From Marininema mesophilum (lineage in GTDB: Bacteria > Bacillota > Bacilli > Thermoactinomycetales > DSM-45169), in assembly GCF_900106775.1 (NCBI RefSeq), contig NZ_FNNQ01000022.1, positions 1 through 26,287 of the forward strand: a DNA stretch of 26,287 bases. The letters are read 5' to 3'. Shown piece after piece: positions 1 through 8,379 of this stretch (position 1 is its first letter; every line of letters starts with the position of its first letter). A program made the translations under genes and the position numbers. The notes below the pieces were generated by a model. The model was given only the letters and a program-made list of their open reading frames with translations. It searched no databases and was not told where the DNA came from.

Positions 1-40
1 TAGCCATAAGAAAATCCCCCTCCAATAAACAATGATTTTT

Positions 41-66
41 GTCCATCTTAACAGATGGACTTTTTT
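41..66 (+). terminator. Rho-independent terminator of a gene left of the window
   Basis: An 8-bp perfect stem (GTCCATCT / AGATGGAC) with a TAAC loop is followed directly by six T residues. The T-run lies on the plus strand, so it should end a plus-strand transcript entering from outside the window. It converges with the minus-strand two-component operon that ends at 135. Confidence 0.8.
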
Positions 67-134
67 CACTGTCTACCTTTAGGGGACAATACCAAGTTCT
101 CAGATTCTTTTTCCTCAAAAGCGCTACCCTCACT

Positions 135-785
135 TTAGGTAAACCAACCCTTTTTCATCGCATATACAGCTGCTTGGGTTCGATCCGAGAGCTCTAGTTT
201 CGCTAAGATACTGCTTACATGGGTCTTTACCGTTTTTTCTGCGATAACAAGCTCCGCAGCGATCTCTTTATTGCTCTTCCCTGTTGTTATCTCTTTCAGT
301 ACCTCACGTTCACGTCGGGTTAACGATTCGACCGTTAAATCCTCCGTATGGGTATCACCCGTTCCCGTGACAAATTGATTCACTAACAAACCAGCCGCCT
401 TAGGATGAAGCTGCGTCATACCTCGATAAGCAGCACGGATGGTCTCCGCCAACTCATCTGCCTCAATCTCTTTTAACTGATAACCAACTGCCCCTGCCCG
501 AATAGCAGGGAGGACATGGTCCTGGTCAACAAAGCTCGTTAAAACGATAACCTTTACTTCAGGTAAACTCTCATGGATCCTTCGGGTTGCTTCAATCCCA
601 TCCATACCTGGCATCATTATATCCATCAAGACGACATCTGGTTTTAATGCTTTCACAAGCGTTAGAGCCTCGTTCCCATCACTTGCTTCGCCCACAATCT
701 CCATATCCTCTTGCATCTGTAAAAAAAGGCGTAACCCCTTCAAAACCATGGGATGGTCATCGACTAATACTAATCTCACCGTCAT
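135..785 (-). CDS. NarL/FixJ-family response regulator (LuxR-type HTH)
   Basis: The 216-aa protein has a receiver domain (about residues 3-120) and a C-terminal LuxR-type HTH (about 152-212). Receiver residues are visible: acidic pair D9/D10, phosphoacceptor D55 in VVLMDIMMPG, T83, and K105. The HTH contains LTRREREVL and the recognition region NKEIAAELVIAEKTVKTHV. It should be phosphorylated by the kinase encoded just upstream and then bind DNA as a dimer. Its ATG overlaps the kinase stop as ATGA, which implies translational coupling. The AGGAGG ribosome site touches this ATG with no spacer, so the GTG two codons later (at 779) is a credible alternative start. The pair resembles B. subtilis YhcZ/YhcY and S. 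aureus AirR/AirS; that assignment is by domain plan only. Confidence 0.93.
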   Translation of the reverse strand: MTVRLVLVDDHPMVLKGLRLFLQMQEDMEIVGEASDGNEALTLVKALKPDVVLMDIMMPGMDGIEATRRIHESLPEVKVIVLTSFVDQDHVLPAIRAGAVGYQLKEIEADELAETIRAAYRGMTQLHPKAAGLLVNQFVTGTGDTHTEDLTVESLTRREREVLKEITTGKSNKEIAAELVIAEKTVKTHVSSILAKLELSDRTQAAVYAMKKGWFT

Positions 786-2416
786 CCTCCTTTTCTTATA
801 CTTCCATAGGGTAGAATCACTTCCACCATCGTACCGACTCCCTGTTCACTCTCTACCCGGAAGGTACCATTCAATAATTGGGCACGCTCTCTCATCCCAG
901 TGATACCAAGGCCCCCTTCTAACTTTTCAATCGGGCCAAAAAATCCCCGACCATAATCCCTGATTTGTAAACAGACATCCTCTTCTCTCACTGAAAGATG
1001 GAGCAAAACTCGATCTGTCTCCGCGTGACGGCTTACATTATTCAGAGCTTCCTGACCAATCCGCCATAAGGTCTCTTCTACACTTCGCGAAAGACTAACT
1101 ACTCCATCTACATTAACCTCCATGCTTATACGAAGCCGAGTGGCATAACAATGAAGGGCAGAGACAACACCATTCTCTAAACCAGCCGGCCGCAATTGCC
1201 AAATTAAAGAGCGCATCTCCTTTAAAGCCTCTCGGGAGAGCGTTTCAATATCTTCTAATGCCTCTTGTAGTACTTTATTTTCCTCTAAAGAGACTCCCTT
1301 CGCTGCCCGTGCATTTAGGGAGAGGGAGAAGAGCTTCTGATTAACGGAGTCATGTAGATCCCGAGCCAATCGATTTCTTTCTTCAGAGATCAGGAGACGC
1401 TCTCTTTCCTCCTCCAAGCGTCCACTCTCCATCGCTAACGAAAGGTGTTCACCTAGAGCTTTTAATACGTCTAGATCACTCGCATCCAGATTACGCGGAT
1501 GATCACTTCCGATGGAAATAACCCCAAAGGTCTCTCCTCTCATCGACAGAGGAGCCGCCGCCATAACCGAACAATCTGGCCACAACGAAGATATTTCTCC
1601 TAGCCCCTCAGTAGAAAGTTCAGCCTCTTGCTGATGAAATACTTCCCCTATCACCCCAAGGGATTCTAATGAAAAGAGGATTCCTGGTTGAGATACTTCT
1701 TTTAAAAGAGATTGGGTATCTATCCGAAGTCGATTCCCTTGTCTCAGCCACAAAGCGATGAATGGCCAGTCAAACTCTTCGGCTAAATGATGAACAGCTT
1801 GTTCCAATAAATCATCCTCACTCCGAAAACTCCATATCCGTCGACTTACCTCATCCAGTCGAGAAAAGCGCTCGGCTCGTTTTTGTTGAGCCTCAACTAG
1901 CCATGTTTTCTTTACGGCTGTACCAATCTGATAGGCAACCCCTTGTAATAGAGCCAACTCCTCATTTGAGAAGTTTTCTTTTCCTGGTGAAGCTACATTA
2001 AGCAGGCCAATCATTTCACCACCTGCTGTTAAGGGAACTGTCGCATGGTGAGTGATTCCCCAGGTGTCTCCCCATTGATACTTCACAGCATCATCCAACC
2101 GTTGACAACCCATGATATTAACAGCCTTATGTAGCCTTCCATCCCACACACGATCCAGACACCAACACCTGCCTTGACACATCGGTCGTGCATGATCCTG
2201 GGTAAGTGCTGGTGGTAAGTGATGCATGGCTACGGTTGTAAACTCTGGTTCATCCTCTACAAGAAATATCCACCCTGTACTGAGCCCTGTCACCTGAAGT
2301 AATTCCTTTAATACCATCTGTAATAGGGGCCGCACATCCTCCGATTGATTTAATGTCTCAGCAATCCTACGCAGAGTATCCCATTGTTGATATTGATTCC
2401 GTACATCCTGGACCAT
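782..2416 (-). CDS. Cytoplasmic double-GAF sensor histidine kinase (HisKA_3), possible Fe-S sensor
   Basis: The 544-aa protein has no membrane segment or signal peptide. Order: N-terminal GAF (about 12-170), second GAF (about 185-332), a short coiled linker rich in Glu and Arg, HisKA_3 dimerisation domain with H355 in ARDLHDSVNQK, and HATPase_c (about 440-537) with EALNN, DYGRGF and GGLGITGMRER. It autophosphorylates and passes phosphate to the adjacent NarL-type regulator. The first GAF holds four cysteines, C80-x3-C84-x-C86-x17-C104. This is reminiscent of AirS/YhcS-type kinases, whose GAF domain binds an iron-sulfur cluster and senses oxygen or redox state. Start: GAGGTGA seven bases before the ATG, with a TATAAT -10-like box at 2447-2452 (minus). 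Kinase function is secure; the signal is inferred. Confidence 0.92.
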   Translation of the reverse strand: MVQDVRNQYQQWDTLRRIAETLNQSEDVRPLLQMVLKELLQVTGLSTGWIFLVEDEPEFTTVAMHHLPPALTQDHARPMCQGRCWCLDRVWDGRLHKAVNIMGCQRLDDAVKYQWGDTWGITHHATVPLTAGGEMIGLLNVASPGKENFSNEELALLQGVAYQIGTAVKKTWLVEAQQKRAERFSRLDEVSRRIWSFRSEDDLLEQAVHHLAEEFDWPFIALWLRQGNRLRIDTQSLLKEVSQPGILFSLESLGVIGEVFHQQEAELSTEGLGEISSLWPDCSVMAAAPLSMRGETFGVISIGSDHPRNLDASDLDVLKALGEHLSLAMESGRLEEERERLLISEERNRLARDLHDSVNQKLFSLSLNARAAKGVSLEENKVLQEALEDIETLSREALKEMRSLIWQLRPAGLENGVVSALHCYATRLRISMEVNVDGVVSLSRSVEETLWRIGQEALNNVSRHAETDRVLLHLSVREEDVCLQIRDYGRGFFGPIEKLEGGLGITGMRERAQLLNGTFRVESEQGVGTMVEVILPYGSIRKGG

Positions 2417-2802
2417 GCCTTCTTCACCTCGCTTCTTTCTCCCTTCATTATAGCGAATTCAAATTCAAAAAAAGCCTCCTTAGTCATAGACCTTTCAAGT
2501 AGACAAAAATATGCTACAAGCGATCCCGATACCTAACCATGAATGAGCAACATCCCAAATTATTGCCTGCGACTTAAGTTCATCACTATATGATCATATT
2601 TTCTTTGATTTAAGCACAAAAAAACCCTTCGGCACCTTGAAGGGGTGATACCACCATGATGAAATTTATATATGGTCAGGGGATTTTGCAGGATCATCCC
2701 CTGTAAACCTCGACAATAAACCAGATCGTTCCGACCAGCTCATTATCAGCTTTTACAGTTATACCTTAATACCCTATGATCTAAACCTGTAGTTGATGAC
2801 GA
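2417..2802. other. Intergenic region between the two-component operon and the CotS-like gene
   Basis: This 386-base gap holds no convincing gene. On the kinase side it has a TATAAT-like box (2447-2452, minus) without a clear -35. On the other side it carries the terminator of the CotS-like gene (2618-2644) and an unassigned 8-bp hairpin, CAGGGGAT / ATCCCCTG (2677-2703, 11-base loop). Confidence 0.6.
2618..2644 (-). terminator. Rho-independent terminator of the CotS-like gene
   Basis: On the minus strand a CCCTTC / GAAGGG stem with an 8-base loop is followed by seven U residues (plus-strand A-run 2618-2624). It lies about 160 bases after the CotS-like stop codon and before the kinase operon promoter. 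Confidence 0.75.
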
Positions 2803-3888
2803 CTACAGATGCTTCTCCTTCAACCAGTCCACCTGTGGAATTTTCACACCAAAGATCGCCTTAATCCGCTCAGGAAAATCCCGTAATAAAGCTTGTTTTC
2901 GTTCCTCTAGATCCACTGTTGCGGACAGATGTCCCTTCGCTTGATCCGAGGGAACCCGTTGTTCACGATAGATTTTGTGTAAACTTTGTATTAAACGGTG
3001 GGGAAAGAGGAGTTGTGAGTAAATCAAACCATACTCTTCTTCTTCCAAGGGAGCGACTTCTTGATACCCCTTCAATATGGCCATAGGAGCATTGAGATCC
3101 CCAGTATGTCCATAAGCATACAGACACAGCCTCGCTAAATCACGGCTGCGCACATCCATTGTGACGCAATTCCAATCAATCAAGTGCACATGATCTTGCT
3201 TATCCCAAAGGACATTTTGCCGATGAATGTTACAATGACAAACTTCGCCCCCTTTACGGGATTCCTTCACTGCTTCATCTCCACCCATTTTATCTAAATA
3301 TTTTTGAGCATTCTCCATCATTCCCTCGGCAAAGGAACAGTGCCTGACCCATACTTGATCTACTGGTGTAATCTTCTCACTCATATCCGCCGCCATTTTA
3401 AGCATGTTTAGACTTTTCTCCATCTCCCCCCAAATCCGCTTCCACTTCCCAGCATGGACAAGAGTTGTCGCCGTGTGTGGGGGGGTAAATCCCCGGCTAT
3501 CCGTATGAAAACGCGCTAGGGAAAGGGCCACCCTAGGCAACCGAGAATCACGATGCCATTCCTTCACTTTGGCATCGATCCAAGGCAGAAGAACATATCG
3601 ATTGCGTAACCCTGCAAAGGTAAACGTTCCTCTTTTTGTTTTTACAGGTGCCTGAATTCTCTGCTCCCCTGTCTCCGAAAGGTGTTGCGCAAGCTTACGC
3701 ACGAGAACCCAACGAGGCTCCTCCCTTTCTCGTACTCGTTTAAGGGCATAGTCTCCGCGATCCGTATTTAGTTGAAGGACTCCCCCTACTGGAGTTACTT
3801 CCTTGAGCCGTAATCCATAATGATGTTGCAGAACCTCAGGCAACCGTGGCTCCCCTGTCCATTCACTCAACTTTTTCACATCGGCCAT
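2803..3888 (-). CDS. CotS/YutH-family spore coat-associated kinase-fold protein
   Basis: This 361-aa protein matches the aminoglycoside phosphotransferase/choline kinase fold as found in Bacillus CotS, CotI and YutH, which associate with the spore coat. Visible elements: an N-lobe lysine in DYALKRV (K50), the catalytic-loop region HCNIHRQN (218-225), and the metal-site aspartate in HLIDWN (D238) followed by the family motif RSRDLARL. The usual loop is HGDxHxxN. Here the catalytic aspartate position is Asn (codon AAC), so phosphotransfer activity is doubtful. It lies on the outer side of the PgpA/YutG gene, where yutH lies in B. subtilis, so it may be the yutH counterpart. Start is the ATG at 3888 behind a weak GGGGG ribosome site. 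It has its own terminator at 2618-2644. Confidence 0.75.
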   Translation of the reverse strand: MADVKKLSEWTGEPRLPEVLQHHYGLRLKEVTPVGGVLQLNTDRGDYALKRVREREEPRWVLVRKLAQHLSETGEQRIQAPVKTKRGTFTFAGLRNRYVLLPWIDAKVKEWHRDSRLPRVALSLARFHTDSRGFTPPHTATTLVHAGKWKRIWGEMEKSLNMLKMAADMSEKITPVDQVWVRHCSFAEGMMENAQKYLDKMGGDEAVKESRKGGEVCHCNIHRQNVLWDKQDHVHLIDWNCVTMDVRSRDLARLCLYAYGHTGDLNAPMAILKGYQEVAPLEEEEYGLIYSQLLFPHRLIQSLHKIYREQRVPSDQAKGHLSATVDLEERKQALLRDFPERIKAIFGVKIPQVDWLKEKHL

Positions 3889-3951
3889 GTGGATCCCCCA
3901 TCCTCTTTAGTCATCGTAATCTATGTATAAGCACGGAGTTCTTTCCCTATG

Positions 3952-4003
3952 CAATGCAAACAGAGCCTCCTGTTCAGGTGAGCAGGAGGCTCTGTTTGCA
4001 TTG
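3952..4003 (-). terminator. 21-bp perfect inverted repeat, likely terminator of the SDR gene
   Basis: The arms 3952-3972 and 3983-4003 are perfectly complementary over 21 bp, with a 10-base loop. The minus-strand distal arm ends in CTCTGTTTGCATTG, so the U-rich part lies inside the extended stem rather than after it. It sits 12 bases past the SDR stop codon. On the plus strand it is followed by a run of eight T (4011-4018), but no plus-strand gene precedes it. Confidence 0.6.
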
Positions 4004-4015
4004 GTGTGATTTTTT

Positions 4016-4801
4016 TTAGTTCTTCGCTTTAGAGACCGGATGAATCACATCCAGACCTCCGGTTACGTTAATTACATTTCCCGTCACAAAATCAGACGCC
4101 GGCTCACACAGAAATCGAACGACCCGGGCCACGTCCTCACCTACACCTGGGCGCCCACGGGGGGTTTCAGCATCCCTTTCTCCCTGTACATCTTTGATCC
4201 ATTTTTCCTTATTATCCCCGATGATATCGCCAGGACAAACCATGTTCACCGTAATCCCGTAGGGTGCTTCCTCTACTGCAAGGGTTTTGGTAAGCGAAAC
4301 AAGCCCCGACTTCGCCGCTGCATATGCGGAGCGATCCGGCCAAGCGGGGGCTTCATTGACGCGACCAAAACCAAAAAAGATCACCCTCCCCATTCCTCGC
4401 TCCCGCATCACCGGAAGGGCTGTGTGACTGGCAAATAATGCACTCTTTAGATTACCATCGACCATCGATTCGATTTCTGCTCCTTGTAAATCCGTAAAAC
4501 GTTTTCGTTCGCGAATAAACGGACCCACCGCATGGATAAGGACATCCACTCCACCAAAATGGTTGACTGCCTCGGTTACAACGCGAACCGTTTCTTCGTG
4601 ACGACTTAAATCACCCCGAAAGATAGCAGCCCTCCTTCCTGCTTTAGTGACTTGCTTTTGCAGTGCAAATGCCGCTTCCTCATTTTTCTTACAATGAATC
4701 CCCAGATCCCATCCAGCCTCTGCTAGAACCCTCGCGGTCATTTTGCCAAGACCCCTTGAGCTGCCTAGGATCAGGGCTACCCCCCTCTCCTGTCGCAACA
4801 T
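4016..4801 (-). CDS. SDR-family NAD(P)-dependent oxidoreductase lacking the canonical Ser
   Basis: This 261-aa protein is of the FabG-like classical SDR type. It has the Rossmann glycine motif GSSRGLG (13-19), a D64 region (RGDLS) typical of adenine binding, the HAVG segment (90-93, in place of NAG), the structural Asn (N117), the YAAAK catalytic pair (Y160, K164), PGDI (190-193) and a C-terminal VTGG. The strand that normally carries the catalytic Ser reads RVIFFGFGR (139-147), so Phe145 is where Ser is expected. The substrate is unknown, and either it is an atypical reductase or a binding protein. Ribosome site AAGGAGG precedes the ATG at 4801. It is divergent from the PgpA gene, with about 120 bases between the preferred starts. 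Confidence 0.85.
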   Translation of the reverse strand: MLRQERGVALILGSSRGLGKMTARVLAEAGWDLGIHCKKNEEAAFALQKQVTKAGRRAAIFRGDLSRHEETVRVVTEAVNHFGGVDVLIHAVGPFIRERKRFTDLQGAEIESMVDGNLKSALFASHTALPVMRERGMGRVIFFGFGRVNEAPAWPDRSAYAAAKSGLVSLTKTLAVEEAPYGITVNMVCPGDIIGDNKEKWIKDVQGERDAETPRGRPGVGEDVARVVRFLCEPASDFVTGNVINVTGGLDVIHPVSKAKN

Positions 4802-4923
4802 AATTTTCCTCCTTTATGAATCCCCATTTCTTGTTTGATGAATGTAACCCTTTAAATCCATCCAGTCATATTCCCTATCAAGTCGGCAACAATAATCCTA
4901 TGCAACCAGATCAGGAGGAAGCG

Positions 4924-5505
4924 ATGATGAATAATGATTTTACCCCAATGACTGAAGATGAAATCCATCACATTACCCTCACTTGGTTAAAAGAACGGGG
5001 CGTTACCTTAGACGCTGTAGCCGAATTAGTCTATATTCTACAACATACCTACTTTCCCGATATTACCCTAAGTGAATGTTTAGAACATGTCCAACAAGTC
5101 TTAACGAAACGGGAAGTACAAAATGCAGTGATGACTGGGATACAATTGGACCGTCTCGCCGAACAACGGTTGATCAAGGAACCACTACTCGATATCATCC
5201 GCAGGGATGAAGGATTATACGGGATTGATGAAACATTAGCAACGGCAATCCTTAATGTATACGGTAGTATCGGCATGACGAACTTTGGATATATTGATCG
5301 GGTAAAACCATTGATTCTCTCACGACTAAACAATCACCAAGGAAGCGATATCCATACCTTCCTCGATGACATCGTTGGAGCAATCGCCGCAGCCGCAGCC
5401 GCTCGCCTTTCTCATAATCGCAAACACCAACAAGAAGCTCCCAACCCCGTGATGCATACACCTTTTAATGATAACTTTCTTTTCTTTGGTCAGAAGCCCC
5501 ATTAA
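4924..5505 (+). CDS. pgpA: Phosphatidylglycerophosphatase A (PgpA/YutG family)
   Basis: The protein closely follows B. subtilis YutG: an N-terminal region about an ERGVTLDAVAELVY motif, then KREVQNAVMTGIQLDRLAE, DEGLYGIDE, NVYGSIGMTNFGYIDRVKP and the Ala-rich DDIVGAIAAAAAARL helix. The family removes phosphate from phosphatidylglycerophosphate to give phosphatidylglycerol, a membrane lipid. The reading frame is open from 4816, but AGGAGG at 4913-4918 points to the tandem ATGs at 4924 and 4927; the start at 4924 gives 193 aa, and the upstream in-frame ATG lacks a good ribosome site. It is monocistronic, divergent from the SDR gene, and ends at a hairpin (5531-5565). It occupies the yutG position in the conserved neighbourhood. 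Confidence 0.88.
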   Translation: MMNNDFTPMTEDEIHHITLTWLKERGVTLDAVAELVYILQHTYFPDITLSECLEHVQQVLTKREVQNAVMTGIQLDRLAEQRLIKEPLLDIIRRDEGLYGIDETLATAILNVYGSIGMTNFGYIDRVKPLILSRLNNHQGSDIHTFLDDIVGAIAAAAAARLSHNRKHQQEAPNPVMHTPFNDNFLFFGQKPH

Positions 5506-5530
5506 TATTAGATCGCCAGGGTGGAAATTC

Positions 5531-5565
5531 ACATGGATGATCGACTATAGGTCGATCATCCATGT
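5531..5565. terminator. Bidirectional-looking terminator between pgpA and the DUF1028 gene
   Basis: A 15-bp perfect stem (arms 5531-5545 and 5551-5565) with a TATAG loop lies between convergent genes and is followed by TTATAT on the plus strand. It most likely ends pgpA and may also serve the opposing gene. Confidence 0.75.
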
Positions 5566-5586
5566 TTATATGCTTCCCTAACACCC

Positions 5587-6513
5587 TCACTGATCAAAGG
5601 CAGGCTTTTTCCCTTGTTCTTCCTGAAAATGACGCATATATTCCAAGACGCGCCGATCAACCACGGGTTCATTCTTCCAACGATCATCAAAATTTTCCCG
5701 CAGGTAAAAGGTTTTCAGAGCTTCCCGTGTTTTCCCGTCATATTCTTCCCCAGCTCCAGGAGTATACCCCGCTTGACGGAGTAAATCCTTCACTTCTTCG
5801 AGATGGTCCCCCTTTAACGGAAGGAAATCCTCCGGCTTTGAACGTTGAAAATAGAGGCGGTGCAGACTTAAAATCCGCTTCAGTTCGGCAATGGGTCGAT
5901 GATGCTCATCCACGCGCAGATCAATCATGCGGTCATTCCAACCACCAAAGCCCCCGTCTTTTTTCACCACCAGTAGAGAAGCCGATTGCATTCCCCGCTT
6001 ATCTCCACCAGCTTCTTGTCCCACCTCTAAGGCACGAACCAAGCGTTCCGCCAGGGGGCTGTCATTTGAGGAGGCACGGAAGTAATCAGCCATCCCCTCG
6101 ATTACACCCTCTCCTGCCAGAACATTTCCCTGACAAGCAAACCCTGGCTCAGCAATCCCTCCTGCCCAGGATAAACAAGAGGAACCCGTAAATGTAGCAC
6201 TACGCCCCTTGGCATCCACAATTCCCACTTGACGAAGCTGACGCTCTGGATCATCCGCAAGCAAATCCCATAAAACAGCTTCGGGTTCCTTACCATCTGC
6301 TAACATGCGAAGCCCTCGTGGGCCGAAAGAAGTGTTCGCGAAACTTTGGGTAGCAAGCGCACCTGTCTCCGCCATTGCCCAAGGGACCAGAGCCCCAGCC
6401 GCTAGGAATTTCGATTGTACGGCAACTCCCCACTCTTGTTCTTTTTCGTCAAAAGCAATGATAGAGAAAGTCGCAACAACTGGGTGACCGTGATGATCCA
6501 TCATCCTGTTCAT
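5587..6513 (-). CDS. DUF1028 (Ntn-hydrolase-like) protein with C-terminal peptidoglycan-binding-like domain
   Basis: The 308-aa protein has an N-terminal DUF1028 domain (about 12-225). Recognisable family signatures are TFSI near the start (T15 is the predicted N-terminal nucleophile position), WGVAVQSKFLAAGALVPWA, GALATQSFANTSFGPRGL, the RQVGIVDAKGR strand, CQGNVLAG and GGDKRGMQSASL. The C-terminal 75 residues (KGDHLEEVKDLLRQAGYTPG onward) resemble the putative peptidoglycan-binding repeat that often follows DUF1028. No signal peptide is seen, and the enzyme activity of the family is not established. If T15 is the nucleophile, the first 14 residues would have to be removed by autoprocessing. 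Start: AAGGAG nine bases before the ATG at 6513. It may be cotranscribed from the upstream minus-strand genes, because no clear terminator is seen in 6514-6616. Confidence 0.85.
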   Translation of the reverse strand: MNRMMDHHGHPVVATFSIIAFDEKEQEWGVAVQSKFLAAGALVPWAMAETGALATQSFANTSFGPRGLRMLADGKEPEAVLWDLLADDPERQLRQVGIVDAKGRSATFTGSSCLSWAGGIAEPGFACQGNVLAGEGVIEGMADYFRASSNDSPLAERLVRALEVGQEAGGDKRGMQSASLLVVKKDGGFGGWNDRMIDLRVDEHHRPIAELKRILSLHRLYFQRSKPEDFLPLKGDHLEEVKDLLRQAGYTPGAGEEYDGKTREALKTFYLRENFDDRWKNEPVVDRRVLEYMRHFQEEQGKKPAFDQ

Positions 6514-6616
6514 CGCACTTCACTCCTTTCTTTGTCACGCTTATGGATTAGCCAATGGAGGAAAAAGATCCTGCTAGGTGATTAAAACCCCTCTCCTTAC
6601 TGGAAAGCCGACAGAA

Positions 6617-7576
6617 TTAGGTTAAATAGATCCAATGTCCACTCTTCCTCTCTCGCCGAATTTGCCCATTCTGGCGAAGATATTCAAGGTGAGCCAAGGT
6701 TTCTGATAAGGCAAAACGCAAATTATGAACAGATAAGTTCTTACCAAATATACGGAAACATACCTCTGTAGCAGTCAGTGGCTTCCGCGTCACCCACTCT
6801 TTCATCTCAGCCAGTCGTTCACCATGGTGCTTCATCAATTCCTGAATGCGTTCCCTGTAATGTTCAAAAACAGGTCCATGGGATGGGAAGACACGATCTA
6901 CCGCTAATGGCTTCATCTTATCTAATGTTGTTAAATAGGAGTCAAGGGGATTCGGATCACATTCTGGCCATAAGCTGATGTTTGGTGTGATTTTTGGCAA
7001 AAGGAAATCACCACCAATGAGAAGACGACGCGCAGGATCATAGAAACTTACATGGCCATCCGCATGGCCGGGTGTATGCAGGATCTCATAGGAATAATCT
7101 CCCAATTGTATCGTCTCTCCAGCTTGGATAAAAGTAGGTTCTGGGTGAGGTTCCACCCACTTAGTAAAACCTCGTAGATGTGCAGGTATTTGTTTGGTCC
7201 ACTCTTCAGGTAGCCCATGCTCCCCATAAAAACGTGCCATTCGATCCGGTTGATCACTCTCTCGACCAAAAAAGAGTGCTGCTTGGTTGTAATCGGTCTC
7301 CGTCATTAATACAGGAGCCTGGCAACGTTCTTGCAACATGCCAGCCATGCCGTAATGATCCGGATGATAATGGGTAAGTACGATCTTTTCTACATCCGTC
7401 CAATCAAAGCCAATTTCTTGCCTGGCTTTCTCCCATGCCTCGTGGGCTTGCCAATAACTTAATCCCGTATCAATCAGTGTAAAGCCATTACTTCCCCGTA
7501 TGACATAGGATTTGATCGCCTTTAATGCAAAAGGTAGTGGTAGAGAAACTTCATAGATATCATCCCAACGGTTCAT
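6617..7576 (-). CDS. Metallo-beta-lactamase-fold hydrolase
   Basis: The protein has 319 aa from the chosen start. The zinc-site motif HYHPDH lies at 69-74 after VEKIVLT; further ligands are the His in HTPGHADGH, the Asp in LIGGDFLL and the His in FPSHG. The C-terminal 70 residues look like a winged-helix-type extension (LTATEVCFRIFG, then LAHLEYLRQNGQIRRE), as seen in the glyoxalase-II/LACTB2-like branch. It probably hydrolyses a thioester, ester or phosphoester, but the substrate cannot be told. The frame stays open to 7615, but AGAAGGAGG places the start at the ATG at 7576 (MNRWDD). It follows the HAD phosphatase gene by 23 bases in an apparent operon. Confidence 0.88.
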   Translation of the reverse strand: MNRWDDIYEVSLPLPFALKAIKSYVIRGSNGFTLIDTGLSYWQAHEAWEKARQEIGFDWTDVEKIVLTHYHPDHYGMAGMLQERCQAPVLMTETDYNQAALFFGRESDQPDRMARFYGEHGLPEEWTKQIPAHLRGFTKWVEPHPEPTFIQAGETIQLGDYSYEILHTPGHADGHVSFYDPARRLLIGGDFLLPKITPNISLWPECDPNPLDSYLTTLDKMKPLAVDRVFPSHGPVFEHYRERIQELMKHHGERLAEMKEWVTRKPLTATEVCFRIFGKNLSVHNLRFALSETLAHLEYLRQNGQIRRERKSGHWIYLT

Positions 7577-7599
7577 CGGAATCCTCCTTCTCAATGGCC

Positions 7600-8379
7600 T
7601 TAGATAAATTGCCACGAAGCTAGACTATTTAGCACATAAGTAGCCGATATATTTCCTGCTTCATACTCCTCAAGTGTAGTCACACCGGTAGTGACGAATA
7701 ATGAATCAATCCCACATGTCTCACCCGCTAAAATATCAGTCATGACGTTATCTCCGACAATCAGTGTCTCCTCCCTGGAACAACCGAGCCGCGCCATTGC
7801 CACATCTACAATCGGCCGTTGTGGCTTTCCAATCCAAATCGGCTCCATCCCTACTGCTGTCGCTACCGCTGTAGCAAGGGAGCCACTCCCTGGCAGTAGC
7901 CCCTCTTCCGTAGGTAGTACGCGATCGCCATTGGTTCCAAAAAATCGTGCCCCATTCTGGATAGCCAGGACAGCCCTCTTCATTTTTTCATAGGAGAATT
8001 CTCGATCAAGACCGACCACTACCGCATCTGGATGATCTGATGTAACCCGACATCCGATCTCGGACAGGGCGTGAAGTAACCCTTCCTCACCAATTGCATA
8101 AACCGAAGGTCGCTCACCAAAGGTCTCCACCAAGGTTTGAGCAGCAGCAAACGCAGAGGTTACGATTTGTTCCGACTGAGCAGGATAACCGAAGTGACGC
8201 AACTTCTCGGCCACTTGCTCTGGTCGACGAGTAGAGTTGTTCGTAAGATAGATCAGCGAAAGACCACGCTCCTCAATCCCACGCACAAACTCTAACCCCT
8301 CTGCAATTACTTTCTTTCCTCGAAATAAGGTTCCATCCAGGTCGATCAGATACCCCTGGTAGCGATAGTTCTTATTCAT
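7600..8379 (-). CDS. yutF: HAD-IIA family phosphatase (YutF/NagD type)
   Basis: The 259-aa protein has HAD motif I DLDGT (13-17), motif II in LTNNSTR (45-51), the motif III lysine in IGKPQRPI and motif IV in LIVGDNVMTDI. A C2-type cap lies between motifs II and III. It belongs to the NagD/4-nitrophenylphosphatase subgroup, of which B. subtilis YutF is a member; the natural substrate is a small phosphorylated metabolite, not known. The ATG overlaps the stop of the methyltransferase gene (ATGA), so the two are coupled. The nearest GGAAGG is about 14 bases away, weak for an independent start. The symbol is used on family and synteny grounds. Confidence 0.88.
   Translation of the reverse strand: MNKNYRYQGYLIDLDGTLFRGKKVIAEGLEFVRGIEERGLSLIYLTNNSTRRPEQVAEKLRHFGYPAQSEQIVTSAFAAAQTLVETFGERPSVYAIGEEGLLHALSEIGCRVTSDHPDAVVVGLDREFSYEKMKRAVLAIQNGARFFGTNGDRVLPTEEGLLPGSGSLATAVATAVGMEPIWIGKPQRPIVDVAMARLGCSREETLIVGDNVMTDILAGETCGIDSLFVTTGVTTLEEYEAGNISATYVLNSLASWQFI

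Noticed and set aside
5562..6191. A 209-codon plus-strand open frame opposite the DUF1028 gene
   Set aside because: It is antisense to a clear family gene, has a Pro/Arg/His-rich composition without domains, and no ribosome site; a shadow frame.
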